Assembly: GCF_001189845.1 (NCBI RefSeq) | Contig: NZ_LFLZ01000037.1 | Coordinates: 23,628 to 87,627 of the forward strand | Direction: 5' to 3' | DNA: 64,000 nucleotides | Source of the DNA: Bradyrhizobium tropiciagri | GTDB lineage: Bacteria; Pseudomonadota; Alphaproteobacteria; Rhizobiales; Xanthobacteraceae | Shown here: positions 42,019 to 49,531 of the stretch, piece after piece | Layout of the letters: every line of letters starts with the position of its first letter | How positions within the stretch are numbered: position 1 is the first letter of the stretch | The notes under the pieces: model-generated | Told to the model about the DNA's origin: nothing | Database searches by the model: none | What the model saw: the letters and a program-made list of their open reading frames with translations, nothing else | Program-made: the position numbers and the translations under genes

Positions 42019-43026
42019 ATGGCCAAACCGAAACCGCTGATGACCAAATCATCCGGCCCCGATGACGGCGCTGTTCAGTCGGCGCTCCGCACCCTCGATG
42101 CCGAGGCAAGCGGCGTCGCGGCAATCTCCGCGGCACTCAAGTCCGACCTCGGCGCGCCGTTCACCGCGGCGGCCGAGTTGATCTGCAAGGCCAAGGGACG
42201 GCTGATCGTGACCGGGCTCGGCAAGTCCGGCCATATCGGCCGCAAGATCGCTGCGACCTTCGCCTCGACCGGCACGCCGGCGTTCTTCGTCCACGCGGCC
42301 GAAGCGAGCCATGGCGACCTCGGCATGATCACCGCCGAGGACGTGATCCTCGCGCTGTCATGGTCCGGCGAGCAGCCGGAGATGCGCAATCTGATCGCCT
42401 ATGCGGCGCGCTTCGGCATTCCGCTGATCGCGATGACCGCCGACAAGGATTCGACGCTGAGCAAGGCCGCCGACGTGCAGCTGACGCTGCCGAAGGCCCG
42501 CGAGGCCTGCCCGCACAACCTCGCGCCGACAACGTCCTCGCTGATGATGCTGGCGCTCGGCGATGCCTTGGCGATCGCGCTGCTCGAGGGCCGCGGCTTC
42601 ACCTCGACCGATTTCAGCGTGCTGCATCCGGGCGGCAAGCTCGGCGCGCTGCTGAAATATGCCCGCGACCTGATGCACAGCGGCGACGCGCTGCCGCTGA
42701 AACCGCTCGGCACCAACATGTCGGATGCGCTGGTCGAGATGACCTCCAAGGGCTTCGGCTGCGTCGGCATCGTCGACAGCCACGGCCATCTCGCCGGCAT
42801 CGTCACCGACGGCGATTTGCGCCGGCAGATGCGCCCGGACCTGCTGACGCTGTCGGTCGACGAGGTCATGACCAGGACCCCGAAGACGATCAGCCGCGAC
42901 ACGCTGGCCGGCGAAGCGCTGGAATTGCTCAACGCCTCGAAGATCACGACGCTGATCGTGACCGATGCGAAGAAGCCGGTCGGCATCATCCATCTGCACG
43001 ATCTGCTGCGCGCGGGCGTGGCGTAA
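42019..43026 (+). CDS. kdsD: KpsF/GutQ-family D-arabinose-5-phosphate isomerase
   Basis: About 335 residues from the ATG at 42019. The SIS domain contains GRLIVTGLGKSGHIGRKIAATFASTGTPAFFVHAAEASHGDLGMI and LALSWSGEQPEMRNLI; two CBS domains follow (SDALVEMTSKGFGCVGIVD..LAGIVTDGDLRRQM and VMTRTPKTISRDTLAGEALELLN..KKPVGIIHLHDLLRAGVA). It converts ribulose 5-phosphate to arabinose 5-phosphate, the first step toward KDO for lipopolysaccharide. Catalytic Lys/Glu/His positions appear present. A second start at 42040 is possible. Confidence 0.92.
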   Translation: MAKPKPLMTKSSGPDDGAVQSALRTLDAEASGVAAISAALKSDLGAPFTAAAELICKAKGRLIVTGLGKSGHIGRKIAATFASTGTPAFFVHAAEASHGDLGMITAEDVILALSWSGEQPEMRNLIAYAARFGIPLIAMTADKDSTLSKAADVQLTLPKAREACPHNLAPTTSSLMMLALGDALAIALLEGRGFTSTDFSVLHPGGKLGALLKYARDLMHSGDALPLKPLGTNMSDALVEMTSKGFGCVGIVDSHGHLAGIVTDGDLRRQMRPDLLTLSVDEVMTRTPKTISRDTLAGEALELLNASKITTLIVTDAKKPVGIIHLHDLLRAGVA

Positions 43027-43043
43027 ACAGAACTCTTTCAATT

Positions 43044-43086
43044 CGTCATTCCGGCGCGCGCCTCTTGGCGCGAGCCCGGAATGACG
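43044..43086. repeat. Palindromic intergenic repeat, family C copy 2
   Basis: CGTCATTCCGG ... CCGGAATGACG arms with inner GCGCGCC/GGCGCG, a 43-base hairpin between convergent stops (43026 and 43088). It could act as a bidirectional terminator. Confidence 0.75.
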
Positions 43087-43087
43087 C

Positions 43088-43627
43088 TCACTTCGGAAAC
43101 CGCGCCGCGGTCGCTTCCAGCGGCAGGGCCAGCGCGTTGGCGAGGTAGGAGACGGTGCGGTAGAAGCCGCACAACAGGATGATCTCCAGCACCTGATCGT
43201 CGTCGTAGTGCGCCGACAGCGCGGCATATTCCTGCTCGCTCAACGTCGCGCGCGCATGCAGCGCGTCGACCGCCGCGATCATCGCCTGCTCGGCCGGCGA
43301 CCAGCAGCCGGCATCGGCCGCACCATGCACGGTGGCGTGGACCTGCTGCTCCGATAGCCCGGCGGCAGCGCCGAATGCCGCGATATGCATGCCCCATTCA
43401 TATTCGCATGCATTGAGCGCGCAGGTACGGTCGATCACGATCTCCCGCTCCCGCAAGGGGAGCGGCCCGCGGTCCAGCAGGCTACCGCCGCGAAACTTCT
43501 CCCAGGCGCGCGGATGGCCGGCCATCATTCGGAACAGCACCAGCGGCGGCTTGCCGCGCATGATGCGGTCGAAATGCTGTTGAACGTCCGCCGCATAGGG
43601 CGGATCGAGCGGCGCGATGCGTGACAT
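43088..43627 (-). CDS. Carboxymuconolactone decarboxylase/AhpD-like protein
   Basis: 179 residues. The CMD fold is recognisable by LPLREREIVIDRTCALNACEYEWGMHIAAFGAAAGLS; the AhpD-type CxxC is reduced to NACEYEWGMH (single Cys followed by conserved Glu and His), so peroxidase activity of the CxxC kind is doubtful. A second half contains LLCGFYRTVSYLANALALPLE. Divergent from an HxlR regulator with paired operators between them, so probably its target. Substrate unknown. Confidence 0.8.
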   Translation of the reverse strand: MSRIAPLDPPYAADVQQHFDRIMRGKPPLVLFRMMAGHPRAWEKFRGGSLLDRGPLPLREREIVIDRTCALNACEYEWGMHIAAFGAAAGLSEQQVHATVHGAADAGCWSPAEQAMIAAVDALHARATLSEQEYAALSAHYDDDQVLEIILLCGFYRTVSYLANALALPLEATAARFPK

Positions 43628-43641
43628 GGGCTGATCCCGTT

Positions 43642-43658
43642 GCTACATTTAATGTAGC
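43642..43658. promoter_or_regulatory. Inverted-repeat operator 1 in the AhpD-like/HxlR divergent region
   Basis: GCTACATTTAATGTAGC is a perfect palindrome. With operator 2 (centre to centre 22 bases, two helical turns) it forms a tandem site. The likely binder is the HxlR protein encoded alongside. Confidence 0.75.
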
Positions 43659-43663
43659 GCAAC

Positions 43664-43680
43664 GCTACAATATCTGTAGC
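43664..43680. promoter_or_regulatory. Inverted-repeat operator 2 in the AhpD-like/HxlR divergent region
   Basis: GCTACAATATCTGTAGC shares the GCTACA/TGTAGC arms with operator 1, five bases away. The arms are the same; only the centre differs. Confidence 0.75.
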
Positions 43681-43716
43681 GGTATGCAAAGAGAGATTCA
43701 AGGGGGGATGGGCGAC

Positions 43717-44052
43717 ATGCCGAAGCAGGTTCCAGCGACAAGACCCGGCGTCCGCGGCTCGCGGAGCGGCCGCCCGATCATGGCGCTGCTGGATCTGCTG
43801 GGCCGGCGCTGGACCTTGCGCATCGTCTGGGAGCTGCGCGAAGGCGCACTGACCTCGCGCGCGCTGCGCACCGCCTGCGACGAGGCCTCGCCGACCATCC
43901 TGCAAACGCGATTGACCGAGCTGCGCGAGGCCGGGTTCGTCGAGCTGACGGACGATGGTTACAGCCTTACCGCGCTCGGCCGCGAGCTGTTTGCGACCTT
44001 CACGCCGCTCCATCGCTTCGCCGAACGCTGGAGCAAGCACGCAAGCAGCTAG
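43717..44052 (+). CDS. HxlR-family transcriptional regulator
   Basis: About 111 residues from the ATG at 43717, the start best placed relative to the G-run at 43700-43707; in-frame ATGs at 43684 and 43708 are alternatives. The winged helix reads PIMALLDLLGRRWTLRIVWELREGALTSRALRTACDEASPTILQTRLTELREAGFVELTDDGYSLTALGRELF, the HxlR/MarR-like pattern (here split across the domain). The typical N-terminal Cys of HypR-type redox sensors is absent; a single Cys lies in TACDEAS. Probably autoregulates via the two palindromes upstream. Confidence 0.88.
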   Translation: MPKQVPATRPGVRGSRSGRPIMALLDLLGRRWTLRIVWELREGALTSRALRTACDEASPTILQTRLTELREAGFVELTDDGYSLTALGRELFATFTPLHRFAERWSKHASS

Positions 44053-44495
44053 ACCGCGGCCACCGTCAGGCTGGCGCCGTCGGCGCGCACCACCTTCACC
44101 CGGCTGCCGGCCGGCGCATCGGGGCCGGCGACACGCCAGATCGTGTCGTCGATCCGCACCGTGCCTGAGCCGTCGATGATCGGCTTCTCCAGCGTGAATT
44201 CGCGGCCGACCAGGGCTTCGTTACGGCGATTGAGGAACGGGTTGCTCTTGCTGGCCGCGGTCGCGCCCTTGGCAAAATGCCGCCACGCCGGCACCGCCAG
44301 CGCGGCGAACACCGCGAACATCAACAGCTGCATCTGCCAGGAGGGCGTGAACACGAACGACAGCAGGCCGACCACGAGCGCCGCGAGCCCGAGCCAGAAC
44401 AGGAACACCCCGGGCGCCGCGAGCTCCAGCGCCATCAGGATGAAGCCGAAGATCAGCCAGTTCCAGGTACCCAATGTCGAAAACATCTCGGCCAT
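44049..44495 (-). CDS. NfeD-family membrane protein
   Basis: 148 residues from the ATG at 44495. Three or four hydrophobic segments (WNWLIFGFILMALELAAPGVFLFWLGLAALVVGLL and LLMFAVFAALAVPAW) are followed by the OB-fold NfeD domain (NEALVGREFTLEKPIIDGSGTVRIDDTIWRVAG..AGSRVKVVRADGASLTV). It pairs with the SPFH gene upstream on the same strand, the usual arrangement in membrane-microdomain organisation. Confidence 0.9.
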   Translation of the reverse strand: MAEMFSTLGTWNWLIFGFILMALELAAPGVFLFWLGLAALVVGLLSFVFTPSWQMQLLMFAVFAALAVPAWRHFAKGATAASKSNPFLNRRNEALVGREFTLEKPIIDGSGTVRIDDTIWRVAGPDAPAGSRVKVVRADGASLTVAAV

Positions 44496-44530
44496 GACGT
44501 GACCTCTAGGTGCCTCCACAGCGGAGGTGC

Positions 44531-44715
44531 GCTCCCTCTCCCAGCCTACTCGGGTTTACCCGAGTTGGCCCTCCTGCAATTGTCGAAGTCGGATATATCC
44601 GACTTCGACTGGGAGAGGGTTGGGGTGAGGGGTTGCGGTCTCTCCGCGGAGAGAGACCCCTCACCCGGATTGCATCCGTCGATGCAATCCGACCTCTCCC
44701 ACAAGGGGAGAGGTG
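44531..44715. repeat. Nested-palindrome intergenic element, family E copy 1
   Basis: Within 185 bases there are four independent palindromes: ACTCGGGTTTACCCGAGT, GAAGTCGGATATATCCGACT, TCTCTCCGCGGAGAGA and GGATTGCATCCGATGCAATCC-like arms, plus outer CTCCCTCTCCC / GGGAGAGG arms. It lies between the NfeD and SPFH genes. A related element lies at 47500-47725. Confidence 0.75.
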
Positions 44716-44750
44716 AACTGAATACGCCCGCAGGATCGCGCCTCACGCCG

Positions 44751-45755
44751 TCACCGCTGCGGCGGCACCGGCGGTGGCGGCGTCGGACCTGCCGGCGGCA
44801 CGGAGCCGCCGCGCCGCGCCGCAGCGGTTGCCGATGCCGCGCTCTCGCCGAAGGTGGCGCGGGCGATCTCGCCGATACCGGCGAGCGAGCCCAGCACGCT
44901 CGAGGTTTCGATCGGCAGCATCAGGACCTTCTGGTTCGGCGACTCCGCGAGCTGGCCGAACGCCTTGATGTACTTGTCGGCGATGAAATAGTTCAGCGCG
45001 GCGACGTCGCCCTTGGCGATCGATTCCGACACCATCTGGGTCGCCTTGGCCTCGGCTTCGGCGAGACGCTCACGAGCCTCGGCGTCGCGGAAGGCGGCCT
45101 CGCGGCGGCCCTCGGCCTGCAGTATCTGGCCCTGCTTGGCGCCCTCGGCGCGCAGGATCTCGGACTGCCGCTGGCCCTCCGCCTGCAGAATGTCGGCGCG
45201 CTTGACGCGCTCGGCCTTCATCTGCCGGCCCATCGCCTCGACGAGGTCGGCCGGCGGCACGATGTCCTTGATCTCGATGCGGTTGACCTTGACGCCCCAG
45301 GGCGACACCGCGGCATCGACCACGCGCAGCAGCCGCTCGTTGATCTCGTCGCGATGCGACAGCACCTGGTCGAGATCCATCGAGCCCATCACCGAGCGGA
45401 TGTTGGTCATGGTCAGCACGGTGATCGCCTGGTTGAGATTGGCGACCTCGTAGCTCGCCTTCGCGGCATCGAACACCTGGTAGAACGCGACACCATCCAC
45501 CGTCACGGTGGCGTTGTCCTTGGTGATCACCTCCTGCTCGGGGATGTTGATCACCTGCTCCATCATGTTGATCTTGCGCCCGATGCGATCGAAATACGGC
45601 ACGATCAGATTGAGGCCGGGCGACAGCGTGCGGGTGTATTTGCCGAACCGCTCGATGGTCCAGTCAAAGCCCTGCGGAACGGTCTTGATCCCGGCGAACA
45701 GCGTGACGATGACGAGAAGAACAAACGCAATCGCGAAAATGTCGAAGCCAGTCAT
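44751..45755 (-). CDS. SPFH/band-7 (stomatin-like) membrane protein
   Basis: 334 residues. N-terminal transmembrane segment (IFAIAFVLLVIVTLFAGI), band-7 domain (VPQGFDWTIERFGKYTRTLSPGLNLIVPYFDRIGRKINMMEQVINIPEQEVITKDNATVTVDGVAFYQV), then an Ala/Glu-rich coiled coil (ILQAEGQRQSEILRAEGAKQGQILQAEGRREAAF) and a Pro-rich tail. It oligomerises in the inner membrane; with NfeD it probably forms a microdomain or modulates proteases. The two genes are on one strand, separated by the family-E repeat. Confidence 0.92.
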   Translation of the reverse strand: MTGFDIFAIAFVLLVIVTLFAGIKTVPQGFDWTIERFGKYTRTLSPGLNLIVPYFDRIGRKINMMEQVINIPEQEVITKDNATVTVDGVAFYQVFDAAKASYEVANLNQAITVLTMTNIRSVMGSMDLDQVLSHRDEINERLLRVVDAAVSPWGVKVNRIEIKDIVPPADLVEAMGRQMKAERVKRADILQAEGQRQSEILRAEGAKQGQILQAEGRREAAFRDAEARERLAEAEAKATQMVSESIAKGDVAALNYFIADKYIKAFGQLAESPNQKVLMLPIETSSVLGSLAGIGEIARATFGESAASATAAARRGGSVPPAGPTPPPPVPPQR

Positions 45756-45938
45756 AAAGTCCTCCAGGGCCGGCGAGACCGTCGCCGGGCGCGGTCGTGC
45801 ATTGGTCGGCAGGACCGCCGCGCCGGTTCAGCCGGCTGTTCTTCTACCTAGCACATGGGAAGCTGCTGCGAGACTACCAGATGCAAATGAATGGCTGTGT
45901 CCGCTGTCACCGATCGTTAACAATCAGCTCCAGCCTTA

Positions 45939-46976
45939 TTAGATCCAGCCCTGAAGCTCGCGCAGCACGAGCTGGCGGATCACGTCCATGCCGCCGTCGC
46001 TGTCGTTGAGGCAAGGGATGGCCGCGAACTGCTCGCCGCCATTGTGCCGGAAGATCTCGGCATTCTCCTGCGCGATCTCCTCCAGCGTCTCCAGGCAATC
46101 GGCGGAGAAGCCGGGCGTGACCACGGCCATTCGCCGCACGCCGTCCCCGGCCAGCTTCTCGACCGTCTTGTCGGTATAAGGTTGCAGCCACTCGGCATTG
46201 CCGAAGCGCGACTGGAAGGTGAGAAGCAACCGCGAGGCATCGAGCCCGAGCCGCTTGCGCAGCGCGTTGGTCGTGGCAATGCACTGCGCCTGATAGGGAT
46301 CGCCCTTGTCGACATACTCCTTCGGCATGCCGTGGAACGAGGCGAGGATCACCTCGGGTTGGAACGGCAGCGTCGCAAGATGCGCATTGATCGAGACCGC
46401 CAGCGCCTCGATGTAATCGGGATCGTCGTAGTAAGGCGGCGTCACCCGCAGGATTGGCTGCGCACGCATGCCGGCCAGCACGCGAAACGCTTCGTCGCAA
46501 ACGGTCGCCGACGTCGCCGCGGAATATTGCGGATAGAGCGGCACCAGCAGCAGCCGGCCGCAGCCCTGCGCCGCCAGCGCTTCGATGCGCTGCTTGATCG
46601 ACGGATTGCCGTAGCGCATCGCCCAGTCGACCACGACATGGTCGTGATCGGCGATCGCCTCCGCCAGCTTGTCGGCCTGCGAGCGCGTGATGGTCTTCAG
46701 CGGCGACTCGTTCTTCTCGGTGTTCCAGATCTTCAGATAATCGCGCGCCTTGCGGGCCGGGCGGACGCGCAGGATGATGCCGTTGAGGATCAGCTTCCAG
46801 ACGAGGCCCTGATCCTCGATCACCCTGGGATCGGACAGGAATTCCTTGAGGTAGGCCCGCACGCCCACGGCATCCGCCGTATCCGGCGTGCCGAGATTGA
46901 CCAGCAGAACGCCGACGCGCTCCGGCTTCGGCGCTGCGGCGGGCTTCGCGCTCTCGAACGGGATCACCGTGCTCAT
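45939..46976 (-). CDS. hemH: Ferrochelatase
   Basis: 345 residues. Signatures: VGVLLVNLGTPDTADAVGVRAYLKEFLSDPRVIE, MRYGNPSIKQRIEAL, LYPQYSAATSATVCDEAF, and the active-site region ILASFHGMPKEYVDKGDPYQAQC with the catalytic His, followed by LTFQSRFGNAEWLQPYTD and TPGFSADCLETLEEI. It inserts ferrous iron into protoporphyrin IX, the last step of heme synthesis. A monocistronic layout is suggested. Confidence 0.97.
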   Translation of the reverse strand: MSTVIPFESAKPAAAPKPERVGVLLVNLGTPDTADAVGVRAYLKEFLSDPRVIEDQGLVWKLILNGIILRVRPARKARDYLKIWNTEKNESPLKTITRSQADKLAEAIADHDHVVVDWAMRYGNPSIKQRIEALAAQGCGRLLLVPLYPQYSAATSATVCDEAFRVLAGMRAQPILRVTPPYYDDPDYIEALAVSINAHLATLPFQPEVILASFHGMPKEYVDKGDPYQAQCIATTNALRKRLGLDASRLLLTFQSRFGNAEWLQPYTDKTVEKLAGDGVRRMAVVTPGFSADCLETLEEIAQENAEIFRHNGGEQFAAIPCLNDSDGGMDVIRQLVLRELQGWI

Positions 46977-47088
46977 GATGGCTTTGCGCTTGGTCCTCGC
47001 CTGGGGGCTTTGGGCTTCGCGCGTTGCTCCAACCTTGTCAAGCCAAGCGCCGGTTGGCTACGTTCCGCTCCGTGAATGGGGAGGAACC

Positions 47089-47486
47089 ATGACGATCGCC
47101 GAATGGTGCGTCTTCGGGACGCTGCTGCTCTCACTGCTGACGATCGTGTCGGTGAAATGGGCCGGCATCCGCGGTTTCGACAATTCGAAACCTCGCGATC
47201 CCGATTTCTACGACGACCCGATCCGCTCGCGCGCGCTCGGCGCCCACCAGAACGGCCTCGAGGCTTCCCGTTCTTCGCCTTTGCCGTGCTGCTCGCCGAA
47301 TTCCGCGTCGGCCCGCTGCGGCTGATCGACGAGCTCGCCGTGCTGTTCCTGATCGTGCGGATCGCCTACGTCTTCACCTATATCGGCAACCGCCCGACGC
47401 TGCGCTCGATCCTCTGGAGCATCGGCTTTGCGATCAACATCGCGATCTTCCTGCTGCCGGCGATCAGGGGATATCTGACGAGCTGA
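47089..47486 (+). CDS. MAPEG-family membrane protein (frameshifted)
   Basis: From the ATG at 47089 (after GGGGAGGAA): MTIAEWCVFGTLLLSLLTIVSVKW, FDNSKPRDPDFYDDPIRSRALGAHQNGLEA, then the frame is lost near 47264 (a T missing: GCTTTCCCG reads GCTTCCCG). The other frame gives FPFFAFAVLLAEFRVGPLRLIDELAVLFLIVRIAYVFTYIGNRPTLRS and ends at 47486. The A-x2-N-x3-E (AHQNGLEA) and R-x-x-Y motifs are MAPEG hallmarks. Corrected length about 132 residues with four helices. Function probably glutathione-linked or structural; unknown in rhizobia. Confidence 0.85.
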
Positions 47487-47499
47487 ATTGCCTCTCTCC

Positions 47500-47725
47500 C
47501 CGCCTCCGTTCTTGCGTAAGGTGAGTACGCTGGTCAGGCTCCCTCTCCCCTTGCGGGAGAGGGTGGGGAGAGGGGTGGCCCCGGGCGAGATGTACGAGGG
47601 CGAGCAAAGCTCTATCAACCGACATCTCGCTCGCCGCCCAGTAAGCGCTCACACCTGACAAGCAGCGGAGCAAGCGGCACCCCTCTCCCTACCCTCTCCC
47701 GCAAGGGGAGAGGGAACCCTCGCAG
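47500..47725. repeat. Nested-palindrome intergenic element, family E copy 2
   Basis: Carries CTCCCTCTCCCCTTGCGGGA and, at the other end, TCTCCCGCAAGGGGAGAGGG in inverted orientation, with further short palindromes between. It lies between the MAPEG gene and the Ni/Co exporter gene, both ending here. Confidence 0.75.
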
Positions 47726-47736
47726 GGATGCGTCCC

Positions 47737-48885
47737 TCACTCAGGAGACTGCAAGCGGGGCGAGGTGACTTCAAAGACACGTCGCCCGTTCGCCGCGACA
47801 TAGCCGAACAGCAGGCCGAGGCCGAACAGCAGCACGAGCGCGGCGGCGGCGAACTCCAGGCCGCGCATGATCACCATGCCGCCACCGTCGCGCGCGCCGC
47901 TGAGCCGCTCGGCCACGCCGCGCGCCGACACCGCAACCAGCGCGATCGCCGCCACCGTGATGGCGGTGCCGAGCCCCATCACGAAGGTCGCGGCAATGCC
48001 GGCCCAGAACAGGCCCTGCGCCAACGCGAACACCAGCACCAGGATCGCGCCCGAGCACGGCCGGATCCCGACCGTGAGGATCGCACTGAGGCCGCGCCGC
48101 CAGCCGCCGGGACCGGCGAGCTCGGCCAGCGTCGGTCCATGCGAATGGCCGCAATGCTCGTCATGGACATGGTCCGCGTCATGGCCGTGGCCATGATCGT
48201 GATGATGGTCGTGATCGTCATGCGCATGGCGATGATGGTGATCATGGCCATGGTCGTGGTGAGCGTGACCATGGTGATCGTGACCGTGCTGCTGTGCGCC
48301 GGCCATCGCCAGCGCCGGACGCGGCAGCCGGAGCGCGCGGAGGAAGCCGCCGCCCTTGACCCAGACCAGCCGGGCGCCGAAGGCTGCGATCAGCGCGTAG
48401 CTGGCGATCTCGATCGCCTTCTCCGCCCCGCACATCGTCTTCGCCGTCGCATTGAGCAGCCAGGCGCAGACACCCACGATCAGAACGGCGACCAGCGACT
48501 GCATCAGCGCCGAGGCGAACGACAGCACGATGCCGCGCCGCGCGGTCTCGCGATTGGCGACCATGTAGGACGAGATCACCGCCTTGCCGTGGCCGGGACC
48601 TGCGGCATGGAAAATCCCGTAGGCAAACGAGATCGCGAGCAGCGTCCATACCGCCGAACCGTCGGATTTCGCAGCGCGGATGGTCTGCGACATCTCGCGA
48701 TAGAACTCCGACTGTTTTGCCAACAGCCAGCCGACCAGCCCGCCCTGCGGCTCCGCTGCGCGCGGCGCGCCAAACGGATTTTGCGCCAGCAGCGCATGCA
48801 CCGCGCCATCGAGCACCGCGAATGCCGCGAGCACCGCAGCAGACACGGCGAGGCCGCGCATCGCGCGCGAGGCGATCGGCGTCAT
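47737..48885 (-). CDS. Nickel/cobalt transporter (NicO/RcnA-like)
   Basis: About 382 residues from the ATG at 48885, which overlaps the stop codon of the upstream gene by four bases (ATGA). Six or seven membrane segments, the metal-site motif FHAAGPGHGKAVISSYMVA, and a very His/Asp-rich cytosolic loop of about 60 residues near the middle (HGHDHHGHAHHDHGHDHHHR and more), then GIRPCSGAILVLVFAL. It belongs to the NicO group, which exports nickel or cobalt (RcnA) or supports their uptake. Direction is uncertain. Translational coupling to a DUF1007 protein marks the transport pair common in Rhizobiales. Confidence 0.9.
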   Translation of the reverse strand: MTPIASRAMRGLAVSAAVLAAFAVLDGAVHALLAQNPFGAPRAAEPQGGLVGWLLAKQSEFYREMSQTIRAAKSDGSAVWTLLAISFAYGIFHAAGPGHGKAVISSYMVANRETARRGIVLSFASALMQSLVAVLIVGVCAWLLNATAKTMCGAEKAIEIASYALIAAFGARLVWVKGGGFLRALRLPRPALAMAGAQQHGHDHHGHAHHDHGHDHHHRHAHDDHDHHHDHGHGHDADHVHDEHCGHSHGPTLAELAGPGGWRRGLSAILTVGIRPCSGAILVLVFALAQGLFWAGIAATFVMGLGTAITVAAIALVAVSARGVAERLSGARDGGGMVIMRGLEFAAAALVLLFGLGLLFGYVAANGRRVFEVTSPRLQSPE

Positions 48886-49529
48886 GGGCAATCCACCGTG
48901 ATCTTGTTGGCGAACATCATGCCGAAATTGGCGTTGCCGCCGTCGAGGAAGTTCTGCTCGCCGAGCTTCTGGGCGGCGGCGGAGCCGTCGTTCGGCCGCT
49001 CGAACTGCATCTTGCAGTCGGCGGCGGCGCCGACGAGCTTGACCGGCTCCTTCTCGGCGAACTGGAAGTCGATGAAATAGGTCGGGTCGAACACTTCGAG
49101 CGAGAGCTGCCTGGCCTTGAACGGCGTCTTCACCGGCAGGGTGAAGTGCAGCGTCAGCGCCGAGTCCTTGTATTCGAGGAAGTAGTCGACCGGCTCGGTG
49201 AACTTCTGCTTCTTGCCGTCGCCCTTGGCGAAGGTGAAGTAGGCGTATTCCTTCAGCGACTCGACATTGGTCTGCGCCAGCGGCGCCAGCTCCTCGCGGC
49301 TGTAGGCGCCTTTCACCTTGGTCTCGAGGCCCTGCAACGCGTAGGTCGAGAACATGTCGTCGAAGGTCCAGGCGTGGCGGACCCCGGTGATGGTGCCGTC
49401 AGGCGCGTAGATCAGCTCGCTCTTTGCGACGATCCAGACATGCGGATGCGCCTCGGCGGCCGCCGTGCCGAGCACGCCGGACACCGCAAGCACGAACCCG
49501 GCGATCAGCCGGTTCAGTGACGGCCTCAC
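48882..49529 (-). CDS. DUF1007-family exported metal-transport partner
   Basis: 215 residues from a GTG at 49529, three bases after the stop of the M3 peptidase gene. The signal peptide ends AEA and the mature start HPHVWIV carries two His at the extreme N-terminus, a typical metal-binding start for the family, followed by KSELIYAPDGTITGVRHAWTFDDMFS and FEVFDPTYFIDFQF-like text near the middle. DUF1007 proteins accompany NicO transporters and are thought to capture the metal in the periplasm. Confidence 0.88.
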   Translation of the reverse strand: MRPSLNRLIAGFVLAVSGVLGTAAAEAHPHVWIVAKSELIYAPDGTITGVRHAWTFDDMFSTYALQGLETKVKGAYSREELAPLAQTNVESLKEYAYFTFAKGDGKKQKFTEPVDYFLEYKDSALTLHFTLPVKTPFKARQLSLEVFDPTYFIDFQFAEKEPVKLVGAAADCKMQFERPNDGSAAAQKLGEQNFLDGGNANFGMMFANKITVDCP

Positions 49530-49531
49530 CT

